Assembly: GCF_036188265.1 (NCBI RefSeq)
Contig: NZ_CP108093.1
Location: 3,113,001 to 3,177,000, forward strand
Direction: 5' to 3'
DNA from: Streptomyces sp. NBC_00247
Lineage (GTDB): Bacteria > Actinomycetota > Actinomycetes > Streptomycetales > Streptomycetaceae
Length of the DNA stretch: 64,000 nucleotides
Part shown: one piece after another, positions 26,145-35,195 of the stretch
Layout: every line of letters begins with the position of its first letter
Position numbering within the stretch: position 1 is the stretch's first letter
Program-made: the position numbers and the translations under genes
The notes under the pieces: generated by a model
The model's input: only the letters and a program-made list of their open reading frames with translations
Databases searched by the model: none
Told to the model about the DNA's origin: nothing

Positions 26145-26498
26145 TCAGATGCGACGGTGCCGCCCGTAGTGCTCGCCCGTGGTCTCGAAGAACTCGGGGT
26201 TCCCCAAGTGGGAATCCTTGTCGAACTCCGGAGCGCTCTTGATCTGCTCCTTGTCGAGGTCCACGTAGACCTTCTTCTCCTCCGGATCGACCCGGCGCAC
26301 CGTGCCTGCCGGAAGCAGTACGTGCCTGCCGAAGATCCAGACCCCGGTGTCGACGACCAGGTAGGAGGAGCCGACCTCGTCGGAGTGCTTGTCGACCTTG
26401 CCGATGCTGCCGTCGGTCGCTTCGACCTTGTAGCCGATCAGATCGACGCCGGCGGTGTGGCCGGCCGTGGGCTGGTAGCCCCAGATGTTCTCGCTCAT
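26145..26498 (-). CDS. PRC-barrel domain protein
   Basis: A 117-residue soluble protein with a PRC-barrel: DLIGYKVEATDGSIGKVDK (19-37), SYLVVDTGVWIFGRHVLLP (45-63) and VYVDLDKEQIKSAPEF (76-91). It ends in a charged tail (EHYGRHRRI). PRC-barrel proteins of this short type are typical of stress or desiccation regulons in actinomycetes, and the next gene on the same strand upstream encodes a 53-residue hydrophobic protein of the kind found in such regulons. The ATG at 26496-26498 has AGAGGAAG upstream. The actual role is unknown. I found no clear sigma-B-type promoter in the 100 bp upstream. Confidence 0.85.
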   Translation of the reverse strand: MSENIWGYQPTAGHTAGVDLIGYKVEATDGSIGKVDKHSDEVGSSYLVVDTGVWIFGRHVLLPAGTVRRVDPEEKKVYVDLDKEQIKSAPEFDKDSHLGNPEFFETTGEHYGRHRRI

Positions 26499-26795
26499 CT
26501 CTACGGCTTCCTCTCTCGTTGCCGGAAGGTGATGACTTGCTCAGCGGGACGGGATCCTCCGCCCTACGAGCGGCTCCCGTCCTGAACTTCGCCTGCCCGG
26601 CATCCCGGAGCTCATGCGCCCCACTCTCCCCTCATTTTCAACAAACTCGTCCGACGCCAACCCATATCGCTTTACGGACACCCGGATTGCCCTTCCATTC
26701 ACCGCTTGAGACAGGGAGAACGCCGAAAAGGGCCCACCCATCGGGAGTGGACCCTCTTCGTTCAGTACCTGCGTCATTCCGGTGGTTCGTACGAA
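26499..26795. other. 297-bp intergenic stretch
   Basis: Contains the promoter region of the PRC-barrel gene and, at its right end, the terminator of the small hydrophobic protein gene (26729-26755). Nothing else can be supported. Confidence 0.5.
26729..26755 (-). terminator. Terminator of the small hydrophobic protein gene
   Basis: Stem of 9 bp with one mismatch (AGGGCCCAC at 26729-26737 with GTGGACCCT at 26747-26755). On the minus strand a TTTTC run follows directly, 41 bp after the stop codon at 26796. Confidence 0.7.
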
Positions 26796-26957
26796 CTACC
26801 ACCGGTACCAGCGGTGGCTGCCACCCTTCGGACGGGCCACGAACCCGATCAGCCAGAGAACAAGGACGATCGCTGCGACGATCCACAGCGCCTTGAGCGC
26901 GAATCCCGCACCGAAAAGAATGACGGCCAGAAGAAGAACGAGAAGCAGGGGAACCAT
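26796..26957 (-). CDS. Small hydrophobic membrane protein (53 residues)
   Basis: A very short protein consisting of two adjoining hydrophobic helices (MVPLLLVLLLAVILFGAGFA and LWIVAAIVLVLWLIGFVA) and a basic tail KGGSHRWYRW. Such two-helix 'hydrophobic proteins' are common in Streptomyces, often in stress regulons. The ATG at 26955-26957 is set by GGAGG nine bases upstream, which excludes the longer frame. It is followed by a good terminator, so it is monocistronic. Function unknown. Confidence 0.8.
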   Translation of the reverse strand: MVPLLLVLLLAVILFGAGFALKALWIVAAIVLVLWLIGFVARPKGGSHRWYRW

Positions 26958-27230
26958 GATTATCAACCTCCAGAGCTTCTGTTGCCCCAGCAACTCCGCC
27001 CCACACACGCGATCTCATCTGTTTCTCGCGGAATTTACGGGGCATCCGTTGACGCCATTCCGGAATCCATCCCTCACCGGAGGGCTCACCAGCGGCCACC
27101 GCCCCGGCGCCCCACCGCCCCTCCTCCCCAGCGTCAGCCCCGGCCTCGGCCCGGGCCCCGGCCCTGGCCCAGGCCTCAGCGCCGGCCCCAAGCACTGGAC
27201 CCGTGCCGCGCCCGCTGCCACTCTTTGGTC

Positions 27231-27476
27231 ATGGAAACGGGGAGACGCAGCCAGCAGGACCGGGACGAGATCACCGTGGAGATCGGCTACGCGCTGCTCA
27301 GCGCGTGCTTCCTCGGAGCCGTCGTGTTCGCCGCGATCGCCGGCCCCGCAGCCGTCTGGGACCTCTCACCCACCATCGACAAGATCCTGCTCATCACCGG
27401 GGTCTCGGTCGGGGGAGTGCTCGCGGTGCTCCGCGTCGTACACGTGCTGTGGCAGTTCGGCGAGCGCCGGTCCTGA
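27231..27476 (+). CDS. DUF6332-like small membrane protein
   Basis: An 81-residue protein with a charged N-terminus (METGRRSQQDRDEITVEIGY) and two transmembrane helices (LLSACFLGAVVFAAIAGPAAV and ILLITGVSVGGVLAVLRVVHVL). The pattern resembles DUF6332 proteins of Streptomyces. The ATG at 27231 is not preceded by a recognisable ribosome binding site, so the message may be leaderless. It stands alone between two minus-strand genes. Function unknown. Confidence 0.65.
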   Translation: METGRRSQQDRDEITVEIGYALLSACFLGAVVFAAIAGPAAVWDLSPTIDKILLITGVSVGGVLAVLRVVHVLWQFGERRS

Positions 27477-27561
27477 AAGGCCGGCCCTGGCACCTCTCCA
27501 CCGCCGTCAACAGGTCGAGAGCCCGGCCGGGTTCCCCCGCCGGGCGGCCCCGGGCGCGGGC

Positions 27562-28119
27562 TCAGAGCGCGGAGGATTCGCCGCCCCCGGACGTCTCCTC
27601 GCCCGGGGCCCCGGCATCCAGGACCTCGACCTCACCGACTGCGGCAAGCAGCCAGATCGGGAACTCCGGGTCGGCCTGACCCACCGTGAGGCCGAGCCAG
27701 CGGCTGGTGCCGGCAATGCGCCAGACCTGCATGCTGCCGGCCAGGTTGCAGAGCTGCCCCAAGGGTTCGGGAGCCGTGGAAGCCATCTCCGTCTCGTCGT
27801 CACCCGCCAGCCAGGGCCACAGGTCGATCGTCTCGGGCTCGCCCCAGCGCTCGGTGAGTGCGGTCGCCACGGCACTGAACTCGGCCTCGATCTCCTCCTC
27901 GGCCGGTTCCGCCGTCTCCTCGTGCGGCCCGTCCCAGAAGTCCTCGCTCGCCCGCAGGATGAGCAGGTGATGTCCGGGACCGCTGCTCCGTACCCCGCTG
28001 TCTTCCGCCTCGTCGCCCTGCGGGAACGGCAGGCCGAGCACACGGTCGACGAGGGCGACGCGCTCGGCGGTCGTGGTGGGGGTGGGCAGGCTGCCGTGGT
28101 CGGACGTCTCGGGTGTCAT
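27562..28119 (-). CDS. Hypothetical acidic protein, unrecognised
   Basis: A 185-residue, strongly acidic soluble protein, start at 28117-28119 (MTPETSDHGSLP). A central helix is Glu-rich (AEPAEEEIEAEFSAVATALTERWG), followed by DLWPWLAGDDE and two short strands (MQVWRIAGTSRWLGLTVGQADPEF, split here only as described). The overall look, with ERWG and WL-x-LTVGQADPEFPIWL, recalls small conserved Streptomyces proteins of unknown function. Third-position GC supports coding. It lies downstream of the chitinase region but is separated from it by 156 bp of divergent-looking sequence. No role can be assigned. Confidence 0.65.
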   Translation of the reverse strand: MTPETSDHGSLPTPTTTAERVALVDRVLGLPFPQGDEAEDSGVRSSGPGHHLLILRASEDFWDGPHEETAEPAEEEIEAEFSAVATALTERWGEPETIDLWPWLAGDDETEMASTAPEPLGQLCNLAGSMQVWRIAGTSRWLGLTVGQADPEFPIWLLAAVGEVEVLDAGAPGEETSGGGESSAL

Positions 28120-28275
28120 GCACACGGATCTTGCCAACGTTGCCTCCGGAACGCCGAAGCGGGGGGTGCGGCACGGCCGGTGGCCGGTCGCACCCCCCGC
28201 CCGGTCATGCGAAGGAGGAGGTGGAGACGGTGGAGCGCAAGCGGTTCGGGGGGCGGCCCCGAAGGGAGAAGGGGA

Positions 28276-29169
28276 TCAGCAACTCAGGTTCGAGCCGGGG
28301 GTGACACCCAGGATCGAGGTGAACGACTGGTACGAGTTGATGCGGCTCTGGACCTGGGCGGGGTTACCGCCGTTGCACTCGATGGAGCCGTTGATGGAGC
28401 GGATGGTCTCGCCGAACCCGGCACCGTTGACCATGGCGTTGTGCGGGGTCATCGTGCCCGGGCCGCTCTGGGTGTTCCAGTACCAGAGGGCGGTCTTCCA
28501 GGCGACGGCTGCGTCCGTCTGGACGAGGTTGGGGTTGGACAGCAGGTTGATGCCCAGGGCGTCACCCGCGGCCTTGTAGTTGAAGTTCCAGCTCAGCTGG
28601 ATCGGACCGCGGCCGTAGTACGCGGACTGGCCCGCCGGGCAGCCGTAGGACTGCGAGGTGTCGCAGTAGTGCGAGTAGTTGGCCGTGTTCTGCTCGACCA
28701 CGTACACCAGCCCGCCGGTCTCGTGGTTGACGTTGGCGAGGAAGGCCGCCGCCTCCTGGCGCTTGACCGTGTCACTGCCCGTGTTGGCGAAGCCCGGGTA
28801 GGCGCTCAGGGCGGCGGTCAGACCGGAGTACGTGTAGAAGGAGTTCCGGCTCGGGAACATCTGGTTGAACTGCGACTCACTGACGACGAAGCCGGAGGTG
28901 CTCGGCGTGCCGGGGTCGGTGGTGCCGCCGGTGCCACAGGTGCCGGCGTCGGACCAGACATCGGTGGTGCCGGGAATTTCGTTCTGGGTCCACCACTTGG
29001 CGGTCCAGTTGTGTCCGCCTCGGGAGGCCGAGTCGCCACCCCAGTAGACGGACGAGGAGTTCCAGGCGGGGGCACAGGTCGCCGCGGAGGCCGTACCTGC
29101 GGGGAGGACGACGACTGTTGCCGCTACGGCCGCCGCTGCGGCGAGAAGTCCCATGACGCGTCGGAACAC
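28276..29169 (-). CDS. Secreted family 19 chitinase with CBM5/12
   Basis: A 297-residue exported chitinase. Signal peptide 1-29 (FRRVMGLLAAAAAVAATVV, cleavage after TASA). A CBM5/12 chitin-binding module covers about 31-78 (WNSSSVYWGGDSAS, HNWTAKWWTQNE, PGTTDVWSDAG), then a short Gly/Thr/Pro linker and the GH19 domain (93-297). The catalytic acid is Glu150 in NVNHETGG and the second acidic residue Glu159 in VVEQ. GH19 enzymes cleave beta-1,4-GlcNAc chains by inversion. The GTG at 29167-29169 has AAGGAG seven bases upstream. Two 12-bp chi-type repeats lie about 90-120 bp upstream. Confidence 0.95.
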   Translation of the reverse strand: MFRRVMGLLAAAAAVAATVVVLPAGTASAATCAPAWNSSSVYWGGDSASRGGHNWTAKWWTQNEIPGTTDVWSDAGTCGTGGTTDPGTPSTSGFVVSESQFNQMFPSRNSFYTYSGLTAALSAYPGFANTGSDTVKRQEAAAFLANVNHETGGLVYVVEQNTANYSHYCDTSQSYGCPAGQSAYYGRGPIQLSWNFNYKAAGDALGINLLSNPNLVQTDAAVAWKTALWYWNTQSGPGTMTPHNAMVNGAGFGETIRSINGSIECNGGNPAQVQSRINSYQSFTSILGVTPGSNLSC

Positions 29170-29260
29170 GTGATCACTCCTTCGGTGCGACGCTGCGTCC
29201 TGACTTCTGACCGGTCCGGAGGCGCGCCGTGTTGTGGGGGTGCGGACACTCAAGCGAGAA

Positions 29261-29288
29261 TGGTCTGGACCTGTCAAGGTCTGGACCA
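29261..29288 (-). promoter_or_regulatory. Chitinase promoter with two 12-bp chi repeats around a -35 box
   Basis: On the minus strand TGGTCCAGACCT (29277-29288) and AGGTCCAGACCA (29261-29272) lie 4 bp apart. The first is identical to the repeat known from Streptomyces chi promoters and resembles the DasR-responsive element. A perfect TTGACA (29272-29277) straddles the gap and can serve as -35. Regulation by GlcNAc-responsive DasR or the chi regulators is expected from established work on such promoters; here it is inferred. Confidence 0.75.
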
Positions 29289-29612
29289 AGCTTCCTCCAC
29301 CCCTCGCCGGGGAGCCCCGCGCCGGACCACCGGTTCACCAGATGCCTTGCACCCGTCCCCAACAGGCCCTATACGTCCGTGCGTTGAGGGCAGCCCGCCG
29401 CCGGGCGGTGCTCCATGACACCAAAGAATTCGGACCGCTCCACCTCCACCGGAGCCCCTCCACCGCAACTCAGTTCGAGAGAACGATCGGCTCCGAAGCT
29501 CGATCATCCGAGCGGATTCCCTTGGACGCGGAGCACGCCCGGCAGATTCCGCTTCGGCCATCGGGGCGCGGGACCGCGCTGCTCGGCCGACCGGTGTGCG
29601 AGTATCCCGGAC

Positions 29613-31943
29613 GTGGACCCGCTGACTCCGCAAGATCCCCCTCGTGTGGGCCCGTTCCGGCTGCTGGGGCGGCTCGGCACGGGAGGTATGGGACGCGTCT
29701 ATCTCGCCCGCTCGGAGAGCGGGCGGACCGTGGCGGTGAAGGTCGTGCACGCCCAGTTCGCGGTGGTGGACGAGTTCCGGATCCGGTTCGCCCGGGAGGT
29801 CGCCGCGCTGGAACGCGTCGGCGACGCCGGCACCGCTCCGGTAATCGCGGCGGACACGGAAGCCGCGCTGCCGTGGGTGGCGATCGCGTACGTACCCGGC
29901 CCCTCGCTCCGCACCGTCGTGGGCGACCGGCGTCCGCGACGGGACAAGCCCGCACAGGATCAGCACGGGTGGGACCAGCACATGGGGGACCAACGCGCAC
30001 CGGACGGGCTCACACGGGGTGGGCTCACCCAGGACGGACTCACGCGGGACGGACTCGGACAGGACGGACCCGTCCAGGACCGACCCGTCCAGGACGAGCA
30101 CGCGCAGGACGGCGGGCAGCGCCGGGGTGCCGCCGAGCACGGCACACCCGAAGCCAAGCCGGACGCGAGGCCGTTGCCCGTGGCCTCCGTGCGCTTCCTG
30201 GCCGCCGGGCTCGGGCGGGCGCTGATCCACATCCACGCGGTGGGCCTCGTCCACCGCGACCTGAAGCCGTCCAACATCCTGCTCACCGTGGACGGCCCCC
30301 GCATCATCGACTTCGGTGTCGCCCGTGCCGTGGAGACGGTCACGGACGGCGGCTTGACCAGCACCGGCGCGGTGATCGGCTCCCCGGGCTTCATGTCGCC
30401 CGAGCAGGTGAGGGGCGAGAAGGTCACCGCCGCCTCGGACATCTTCTGCGTCGGTGCGGTCCTCGCGTACGCGGCGACCGGGGTGCAGCCCTTCGGAGCA
30501 TCCGACAGCGGGGTGCACGCGATCATGTTCCGGATCGCGAACGACGAGCCGGACCTGACCGCGCTGCCCGCCGAGCTCGTCCCACTGGTGCGGTCCTGTC
30601 TGGACCGGGACCCGGGCCGCCGCCCCACCGCCGAAGCGCTGGCCCGGTCGGCTCCGGCTCGGCGGGACGGGCAGCCCGAGGCCTGGCTGCCGCCCGAACT
30701 CCTGGCCGTACTCGGTTCCCAGGCGGCCCGCCTGCTGGACACGGACACGCCCGTCCCCGAGAGCGTCGACCCCACACCCACCCCGCCCGACGACCGGCCG
30801 ACACCCCGGCCAACACCCCGGGCAGCGCCCCGGCCGACGCCCCCGGTACCAAAGCCGGAAGCGCACCCCGCGTCCAGCCCCCAGGCTCAGGGGAACGGCC
30901 ACCTCCGGAGGCGTTCCGCACTGGTCGCCGCCTGTGCGGTCACCGGACTCCTCGGCTCGGGCCTGGCCCTCCACTACTACGCCTCCGGCGGGTTCGGCAG
31001 CCTGGGCGGATTCGTCGGTCTCGGCGAATCCGCCGACCTCGCGAAGGACGACGACAACACCAATAACACCGACAACACCGCCACCCGCGACATCGACGCC
31101 CGCGACCACGGCAGCAGCGACGACTTCGGCGACAATGGCCCCCGCCCCCGGGGAAACTCCGGCCCCGGAGACGTCCCCGAGGTCTACCTCGGTGCCTGGG
31201 AGGGCGTGCTCAGGGGCGCCGAGAACGCCCCGTACGAGACCCGCCGGATCGAGATCGAGCAGGGCACCAGGGGCCACCGGACCGCCACCTACGTCCAGGT
31301 CTTCGGCGAGCGCCTCTGCGTGGGCCGGTCCGTCCTCGTCGGCGCCGACGAGGAACACATCGTGTTCGACGAGAGCGATGTGACCACCGGCGTCCCCGCG
31401 GGCCGGTGCACTCCGGTCGGCCGTCAGACGCTGGCCGTGCGCTCGCCCGACGTCATGGAGTGGACGTCCGGGGCGGTCCACGCGACGTTCCGTCGCGCCG
31501 CGGGCGGCCCCCGCGCCGTTCCGGCCACCTTCCTCGGACACTGGATGCGCGCCCCCGAGCCGGGCCCCCGGCCCAGGCGTCCGTACCAGTACGACCTCAC
31601 CGTCACGCAGGGGCCGGTGGGCGCACCGCTCGTCCGGTACGTATCGAGAACTCCCAAGCTGGACTTCGACACCGGGCTCCCGGCCCCCGACCCCGTCGAC
31701 TGCGCGAGCACTGCCCGCGTCGGAGGCGTGGGCGGCGTGGGCGGCGTGGGCGGCGTGGGCGGCCTGCTGATCGCCGGGCCGGACACGCTCTCGCCGGTGG
31801 ACCGCTCCGACCCCGACTGCTTCTCCGACGGCTCGCAGTACCTGCGGGTCGACACCTATCAGGGCCGCGAACGGCTGCTGGTGCACGGCATGAGCGCGGT
31901 CGGCGAGGACGACGAACCCGGCGAGTACTACCGGGTCTTCTGA
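29613..31943 (+). CDS. Membrane Ser/Thr protein kinase with low-complexity insert in the catalytic domain
   Basis: A 776-residue receptor-like kinase. The N-terminal kinase domain has GRLGTGGMGRVYLA (Gly loop), Lys43 in VAVKVV, Asp216 in HRDLKPSN, Asp233 in IDFGVAR and SPEQ in place of APE. Between Lys43 and Asp216 lie about 75 residues more than usual: a repetitive Gln/Asp/Gly/Leu stretch (about 108-184). A Pro-rich juxtamembrane part leads to one helix (about 434-455), followed by an external domain with two similar halves (YLGAWEGVL, FLGHWMRAP). A GGVGGVGGVGG tract follows. The GTG at 29613 (VDPLTPQDP) fits relatives; GAGTAT 7 nt upstream suggests a leaderless message. A binding-protein gene follows. 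Confidence 0.9.
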   Translation: MDPLTPQDPPRVGPFRLLGRLGTGGMGRVYLARSESGRTVAVKVVHAQFAVVDEFRIRFAREVAALERVGDAGTAPVIAADTEAALPWVAIAYVPGPSLRTVVGDRRPRRDKPAQDQHGWDQHMGDQRAPDGLTRGGLTQDGLTRDGLGQDGPVQDRPVQDEHAQDGGQRRGAAEHGTPEAKPDARPLPVASVRFLAAGLGRALIHIHAVGLVHRDLKPSNILLTVDGPRIIDFGVARAVETVTDGGLTSTGAVIGSPGFMSPEQVRGEKVTAASDIFCVGAVLAYAATGVQPFGASDSGVHAIMFRIANDEPDLTALPAELVPLVRSCLDRDPGRRPTAEALARSAPARRDGQPEAWLPPELLAVLGSQAARLLDTDTPVPESVDPTPTPPDDRPTPRPTPRAAPRPTPPVPKPEAHPASSPQAQGNGHLRRRSALVAACAVTGLLGSGLALHYYASGGFGSLGGFVGLGESADLAKDDDNTNNTDNTATRDIDARDHGSSDDFGDNGPRPRGNSGPGDVPEVYLGAWEGVLRGAENAPYETRRIEIEQGTRGHRTATYVQVFGERLCVGRSVLVGADEEHIVFDESDVTTGVPAGRCTPVGRQTLAVRSPDVMEWTSGAVHATFRRAAGGPRAVPATFLGHWMRAPEPGPRPRRPYQYDLTVTQGPVGAPLVRYVSRTPKLDFDTGLPAPDPVDCASTARVGGVGGVGGVGGVGGLLIAGPDTLSPVDRSDPDCFSDGSQYLRVDTYQGRERLLVHGMSAVGEDDEPGEYYRVF

Positions 31944-32162
31944 CCTCCCGCGAGAGCCCTCCGATCCACCCCCGGTCGCCGCACGCAGGGCCAGTGCCGG
32001 GGCGAACGGACCGTGTCCGGGCGCCAGTTGAACAAGAGGCGAACACCGGCCGACAACACTCGCTCCGCACCCCCGCCCCCGCTCTCCCCCTCGTACGGTG
32101 GGCCGCCCGAGGGCGCGCCGGTGCGCGCCCCGCCGGTACGCACGAAGGAGTGCGAGGCAGCC

Positions 32163-33671
32163 GTGAGTTGGTTCACCGCCGAGAACGTCGTGGCCGTCGC
32201 GACCGCCGCGGTCGGCGTGCTGGTCTCCGTGGGGGTGATCTGGTACGAACGACGCGTCCCGGCCCAGCGGCGCATCGGGTACCGGGTCCAGATGGACACC
32301 CCGATCGGCAGCGGCGTCAACGTCCGGCTGGGACTCTTCGACGAGACCCCCGACATGTCGGACGCCACCCTCGTCCTGCTGCGCATCGAGAACGACGGTT
32401 CGCAGTCCATCTCCCGCGACGACTACACCGGCATCGACCGGCACGGTCTGACCGTGGAGTTCGGCGACCGGACGGTGCGCGGGACAGCCGTCACTCAGCC
32501 CGTCGAGTCCGGCCATCTGATGGAGCACTTCACCCCGGCCGCCGGGATGCGTCAGGAGGGCGGTCTCATCCGGCTTCCGCGCGTGCCCCTCAACCGCCAC
32601 CAGCACTTCAAACTCCTCGTGCTGCTCACCGGCGGCGAGGTGGGCAGCCCGATCCGGGTCGTCGGCGGCATCCGGGACGGGGACGTACGGGTCAACAGCG
32701 CGGCCCGCCCCGACGAGAAGCCGCCGGTGTTCAGCCGGGCGGCCCGGTTCATCACCGTGGCCCTGACCCTCGGGGTCGTCACGCTCTCCTCGATCATCCT
32801 GGTGCTCGACCGCACCCCGCCGCCGGTCGAATGCGCCAAGGGCTCCCTGCGGGTGGCGGGATCCACCGCCTTCCAGCCGGCCGTGACCGAACTGGCGAAG
32901 CTCTACACGCAGGCGTGCGAGGGCTCCTCGATCGACGTGGACATGCACGGCAGCGACGCCGGGGTCCGCCTCCTCGCCGAACGCGGCGCCTCACCCGCCA
33001 CGGTCGTCTTCTCCGACGACCCGAAGCCCGGCGGCTACCCGCGACTGAGCGAGAACAGCAGGGTCGCCGTGGTGTTGTTCTCCCTCGTCGTCAACGACAA
33101 GGTGCGCCTGAAGGATCTGTCGCTCGACGACGTACGGCGGATCTACCGGGGCGAGATCCGGAACTGGAACCACTTCCCCGGCAACCCCGACCTGGAGATC
33201 CGGCTCGTCAGCCGGGACGCGAACTCGGGCACCCGGGTGGCTCTCCAGCGCCGGGTGCTGGACGGCAACGAGCCCATCCCCACGTCCTCCCGCGACTGCC
33301 GCACCTCCGACGACCCGAAGGCGCTGGTCACCCGGTGCGAACTGGGCAGCACCGACGAGGTGCTGCGCACGGTCGGGTCCGTCGACGGAGCGATCGGCTA
33401 CAGCGAACTGCGCACCGGGGCGGCCGCGCCGAAGGGGCTGCACCGCGTCACCATCGGCGGCAAGGAACCGTCCCCCGGAAAGATCACCACGAACGGTTAC
33501 CCGTACTGGGTGGTCGAGTACGCGTACACCTACCGAGAACCGGCAGCCGACTCGCTCGCGGCCCGCTTCCTCGACTACGTGAACAGCCACGGCCAGCAGG
33601 CCCTGCGCGAGCACGGCCACCTGCCCTGCTCGGCCCCGCAGGCGTACCCGCTGTGCGGCGACGGCCCCTGA
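32163..33671 (+). CDS. Membrane-anchored PstS-like substrate-binding protein
   Basis: A 502-residue protein with two transmembrane helices (about 6-27 and 196-216). Between them is a beta-rich domain of about 165 residues (VNVRLGLFDE, LLRIENDGSQSIS). After the second helix a periplasmic-binding-protein domain of the phosphate PstS/SphX type follows (224-502) with RVAGSTAFQPAV, DMHGSDAGVRLLAE, LSLDDVRRIYRGEIRNWN and SRDANSGTR, the loops that bind phosphate in PstS. No permease genes accompany it. It lies 219 bp after the kinase on the same strand. It may be a receptor-type sensor rather than a transporter part; this is inference. GTG start at 32163 with GAGG upstream. Confidence 0.85.
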   Translation: MSWFTAENVVAVATAAVGVLVSVGVIWYERRVPAQRRIGYRVQMDTPIGSGVNVRLGLFDETPDMSDATLVLLRIENDGSQSISRDDYTGIDRHGLTVEFGDRTVRGTAVTQPVESGHLMEHFTPAAGMRQEGGLIRLPRVPLNRHQHFKLLVLLTGGEVGSPIRVVGGIRDGDVRVNSAARPDEKPPVFSRAARFITVALTLGVVTLSSIILVLDRTPPPVECAKGSLRVAGSTAFQPAVTELAKLYTQACEGSSIDVDMHGSDAGVRLLAERGASPATVVFSDDPKPGGYPRLSENSRVAVVLFSLVVNDKVRLKDLSLDDVRRIYRGEIRNWNHFPGNPDLEIRLVSRDANSGTRVALQRRVLDGNEPIPTSSRDCRTSDDPKALVTRCELGSTDEVLRTVGSVDGAIGYSELRTGAAAPKGLHRVTIGGKEPSPGKITTNGYPYWVVEYAYTYREPAADSLAARFLDYVNSHGQQALREHGHLPCSAPQAYPLCGDGP

Positions 33672-33718
33672 CGGCCACCGCCGGGACCGGGAAAGCGGAA
33701 CGTACCGGGAACCGGAAC

Positions 33719-33759
33719 GGCCGCGGGCCGGGGCACGGAAGGTGTCCCGGCCCGCGGCC
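33719..33759. terminator. Strong bidirectional terminator
   Basis: An 18-bp stem with a single G-T pair (33719-33736 with 33742-33759) and a 5-nt loop lies between the convergent binding-protein gene and purA. Confidence 0.85.
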
Positions 33760-33788
33760 GTCGTCGTACGGTGCTCCCGCGAGAACCC

Positions 33789-35072
33789 CTACAGGAACGA
33801 GTTGATCTCGATCGTCTCGGTGCGGCCGGGGCCGACGCCGATCGCGGAGATCGGTGCACCCGACATCTCCTCCAGCGCCTTCACGTAGGCCTGCGCGTTC
33901 TTCGGCAGGTCGGAGAAGGTCTTCGCCTTGGTGATGTCCTCGGACCAGCCCGGCAGGTTCTCGTAGATCGGCTTCGCGTGGTGGAAGTCGGTCTGGTTGT
34001 AGGGCAGCTCCTCGACGCGCTTGCCGTCGATCTCGTACGCCACGCAGACCGGGATCTGCTCCCAGCCGGTGAGCACGTCGAGCTTGGTGAGGAAGAAGTC
34101 CGTCAGGCCGTTGACCCGGGTCGCGTACCGCGCGATCGGAGCGTCGAACCAGCCGCAGCGACGGTCACGGCCGGTGGTGACACCGCGCTCGCCACCGATG
34201 CGGCGCAGCGCCTCTCCGTCCGCGTCCAGCAGCTCCGTCGGGAACGGGCCGGAGCCGACGCGCGTGGTGTACGCCTTCAGGATGCCGATGACCCGGCTGA
34301 TCTTCGTCGGGCCCACGCCCGCACCGGTGCAGGCGCCGCCCGCGGTCGGGTTGGACGAGGTGACGAAGGGGTACGTGCCGTGGTCGACGTCGAGCAGAGT
34401 GCCCTGGCCGCCCTCGAACAGGACGACCTTGCCCTCGTCGATGGCGTTGTTGAGGATCAGCGTCGTGTCGGCGACGTACGGCTTGATCTGCTCCGCGTAC
34501 TGGAGCATCTCCTCGACGATGCCCTCGGCCTCGATCGCGCGGCGGTTGAAGACCTTGGCCAGAAGCTGGTTCTTCTGCTCCAGGGCCGCCTCGACCTTCT
34601 GGACGAGGATCGACTCGTCGTAGAGGTCCTGGACGCGAATACCGACACGGTTGATCTTGTCCGCATACGTCGGGCCGATTCCACGGCCGGTCGTGCCGAT
34701 CTTCCGCTTGCCGAGGAAGCGTTCGGACACCTTGTCGAGCGTGACGTTGTACGGAGTGATCAAATGAGCGTTGCCGCTGATCAGGAGCTTGGACGTGTCG
34801 ACGCCACGGTCGTTCAGTCCACTCAGCTCGGAGAGCAGCACGGCCGGGTCGACCACGACACCGTTACCGATCACCGGGGTACAACCCGGCGACAGGATTC
34901 CGGAGGGGAGGAGATGCAGTGCGTACTTCTGGTCGCCTACGACAACCGTGTGACCGGCGTTGTTGCCGCCCTGGTATCGCACCACATAGTCGACGGATCC
35001 ACCGAGGAGATCGGTGGCCTTCCCCTTGCCCTCGTCACCCCACTGAGCACCGAGCAGCACAAGTGCGGGCAC
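33789..35072 (-). CDS. purA: Adenylosuccinate synthetase
   Basis: A 427-residue enzyme, full family length, that joins IMP and aspartate with GTP to adenylosuccinate in AMP synthesis. It has the N-terminal [11 protein letters not shown] loop with Asp13 as catalytic base, NNAGHTVVV with His41, the [13 protein letters not shown] loop, [13 protein letters not shown] and the C-terminal GTP-binding VGPGRTETI region. The start codon is GTG at 35070-35072, supported by GGAAGGGG nine bases upstream. The gene is divergent from a DAGK-like gene; a conspicuous hairpin stands in the shared upstream region. Confidence 0.97.
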   Translation of the reverse strand: MPALVLLGAQWGDEGKGKATDLLGGSVDYVVRYQGGNNAGHTVVVGDQKYALHLLPSGILSPGCTPVIGNGVVVDPAVLLSELSGLNDRGVDTSKLLISGNAHLITPYNVTLDKVSERFLGKRKIGTTGRGIGPTYADKINRVGIRVQDLYDESILVQKVEAALEQKNQLLAKVFNRRAIEAEGIVEEMLQYAEQIKPYVADTTLILNNAIDEGKVVLFEGGQGTLLDVDHGTYPFVTSSNPTAGGACTGAGVGPTKISRVIGILKAYTTRVGSGPFPTELLDADGEALRRIGGERGVTTGRDRRCGWFDAPIARYATRVNGLTDFFLTKLDVLTGWEQIPVCVAYEIDGKRVEELPYNQTDFHHAKPIYENLPGWSEDITKAKTFSDLPKNAQAYVKALEEMSGAPISAIGVGPGRTETIEINSFL

Positions 35073-35195
35073 AGGCGTACACCCCTTCCGGGCGGGGCAT
35101 GTCCAAGGTCAGGGGCGTACGTAAAGGTCGTACTTGCCATACGACGATGTACGACAAAGCCTGAGCCGTCGAACCGGGTGCCCCGGAATAGACGA

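Noticed and set aside
29274..32948. Very long minus-strand open frame (1224 codons) opposite the kinase and binding-protein genes
   Set aside because: Its sequence is Arg/Gly/Val-rich without domain motifs and it mirrors the third-position GC bias of two genes with clear motifs on the plus strand.
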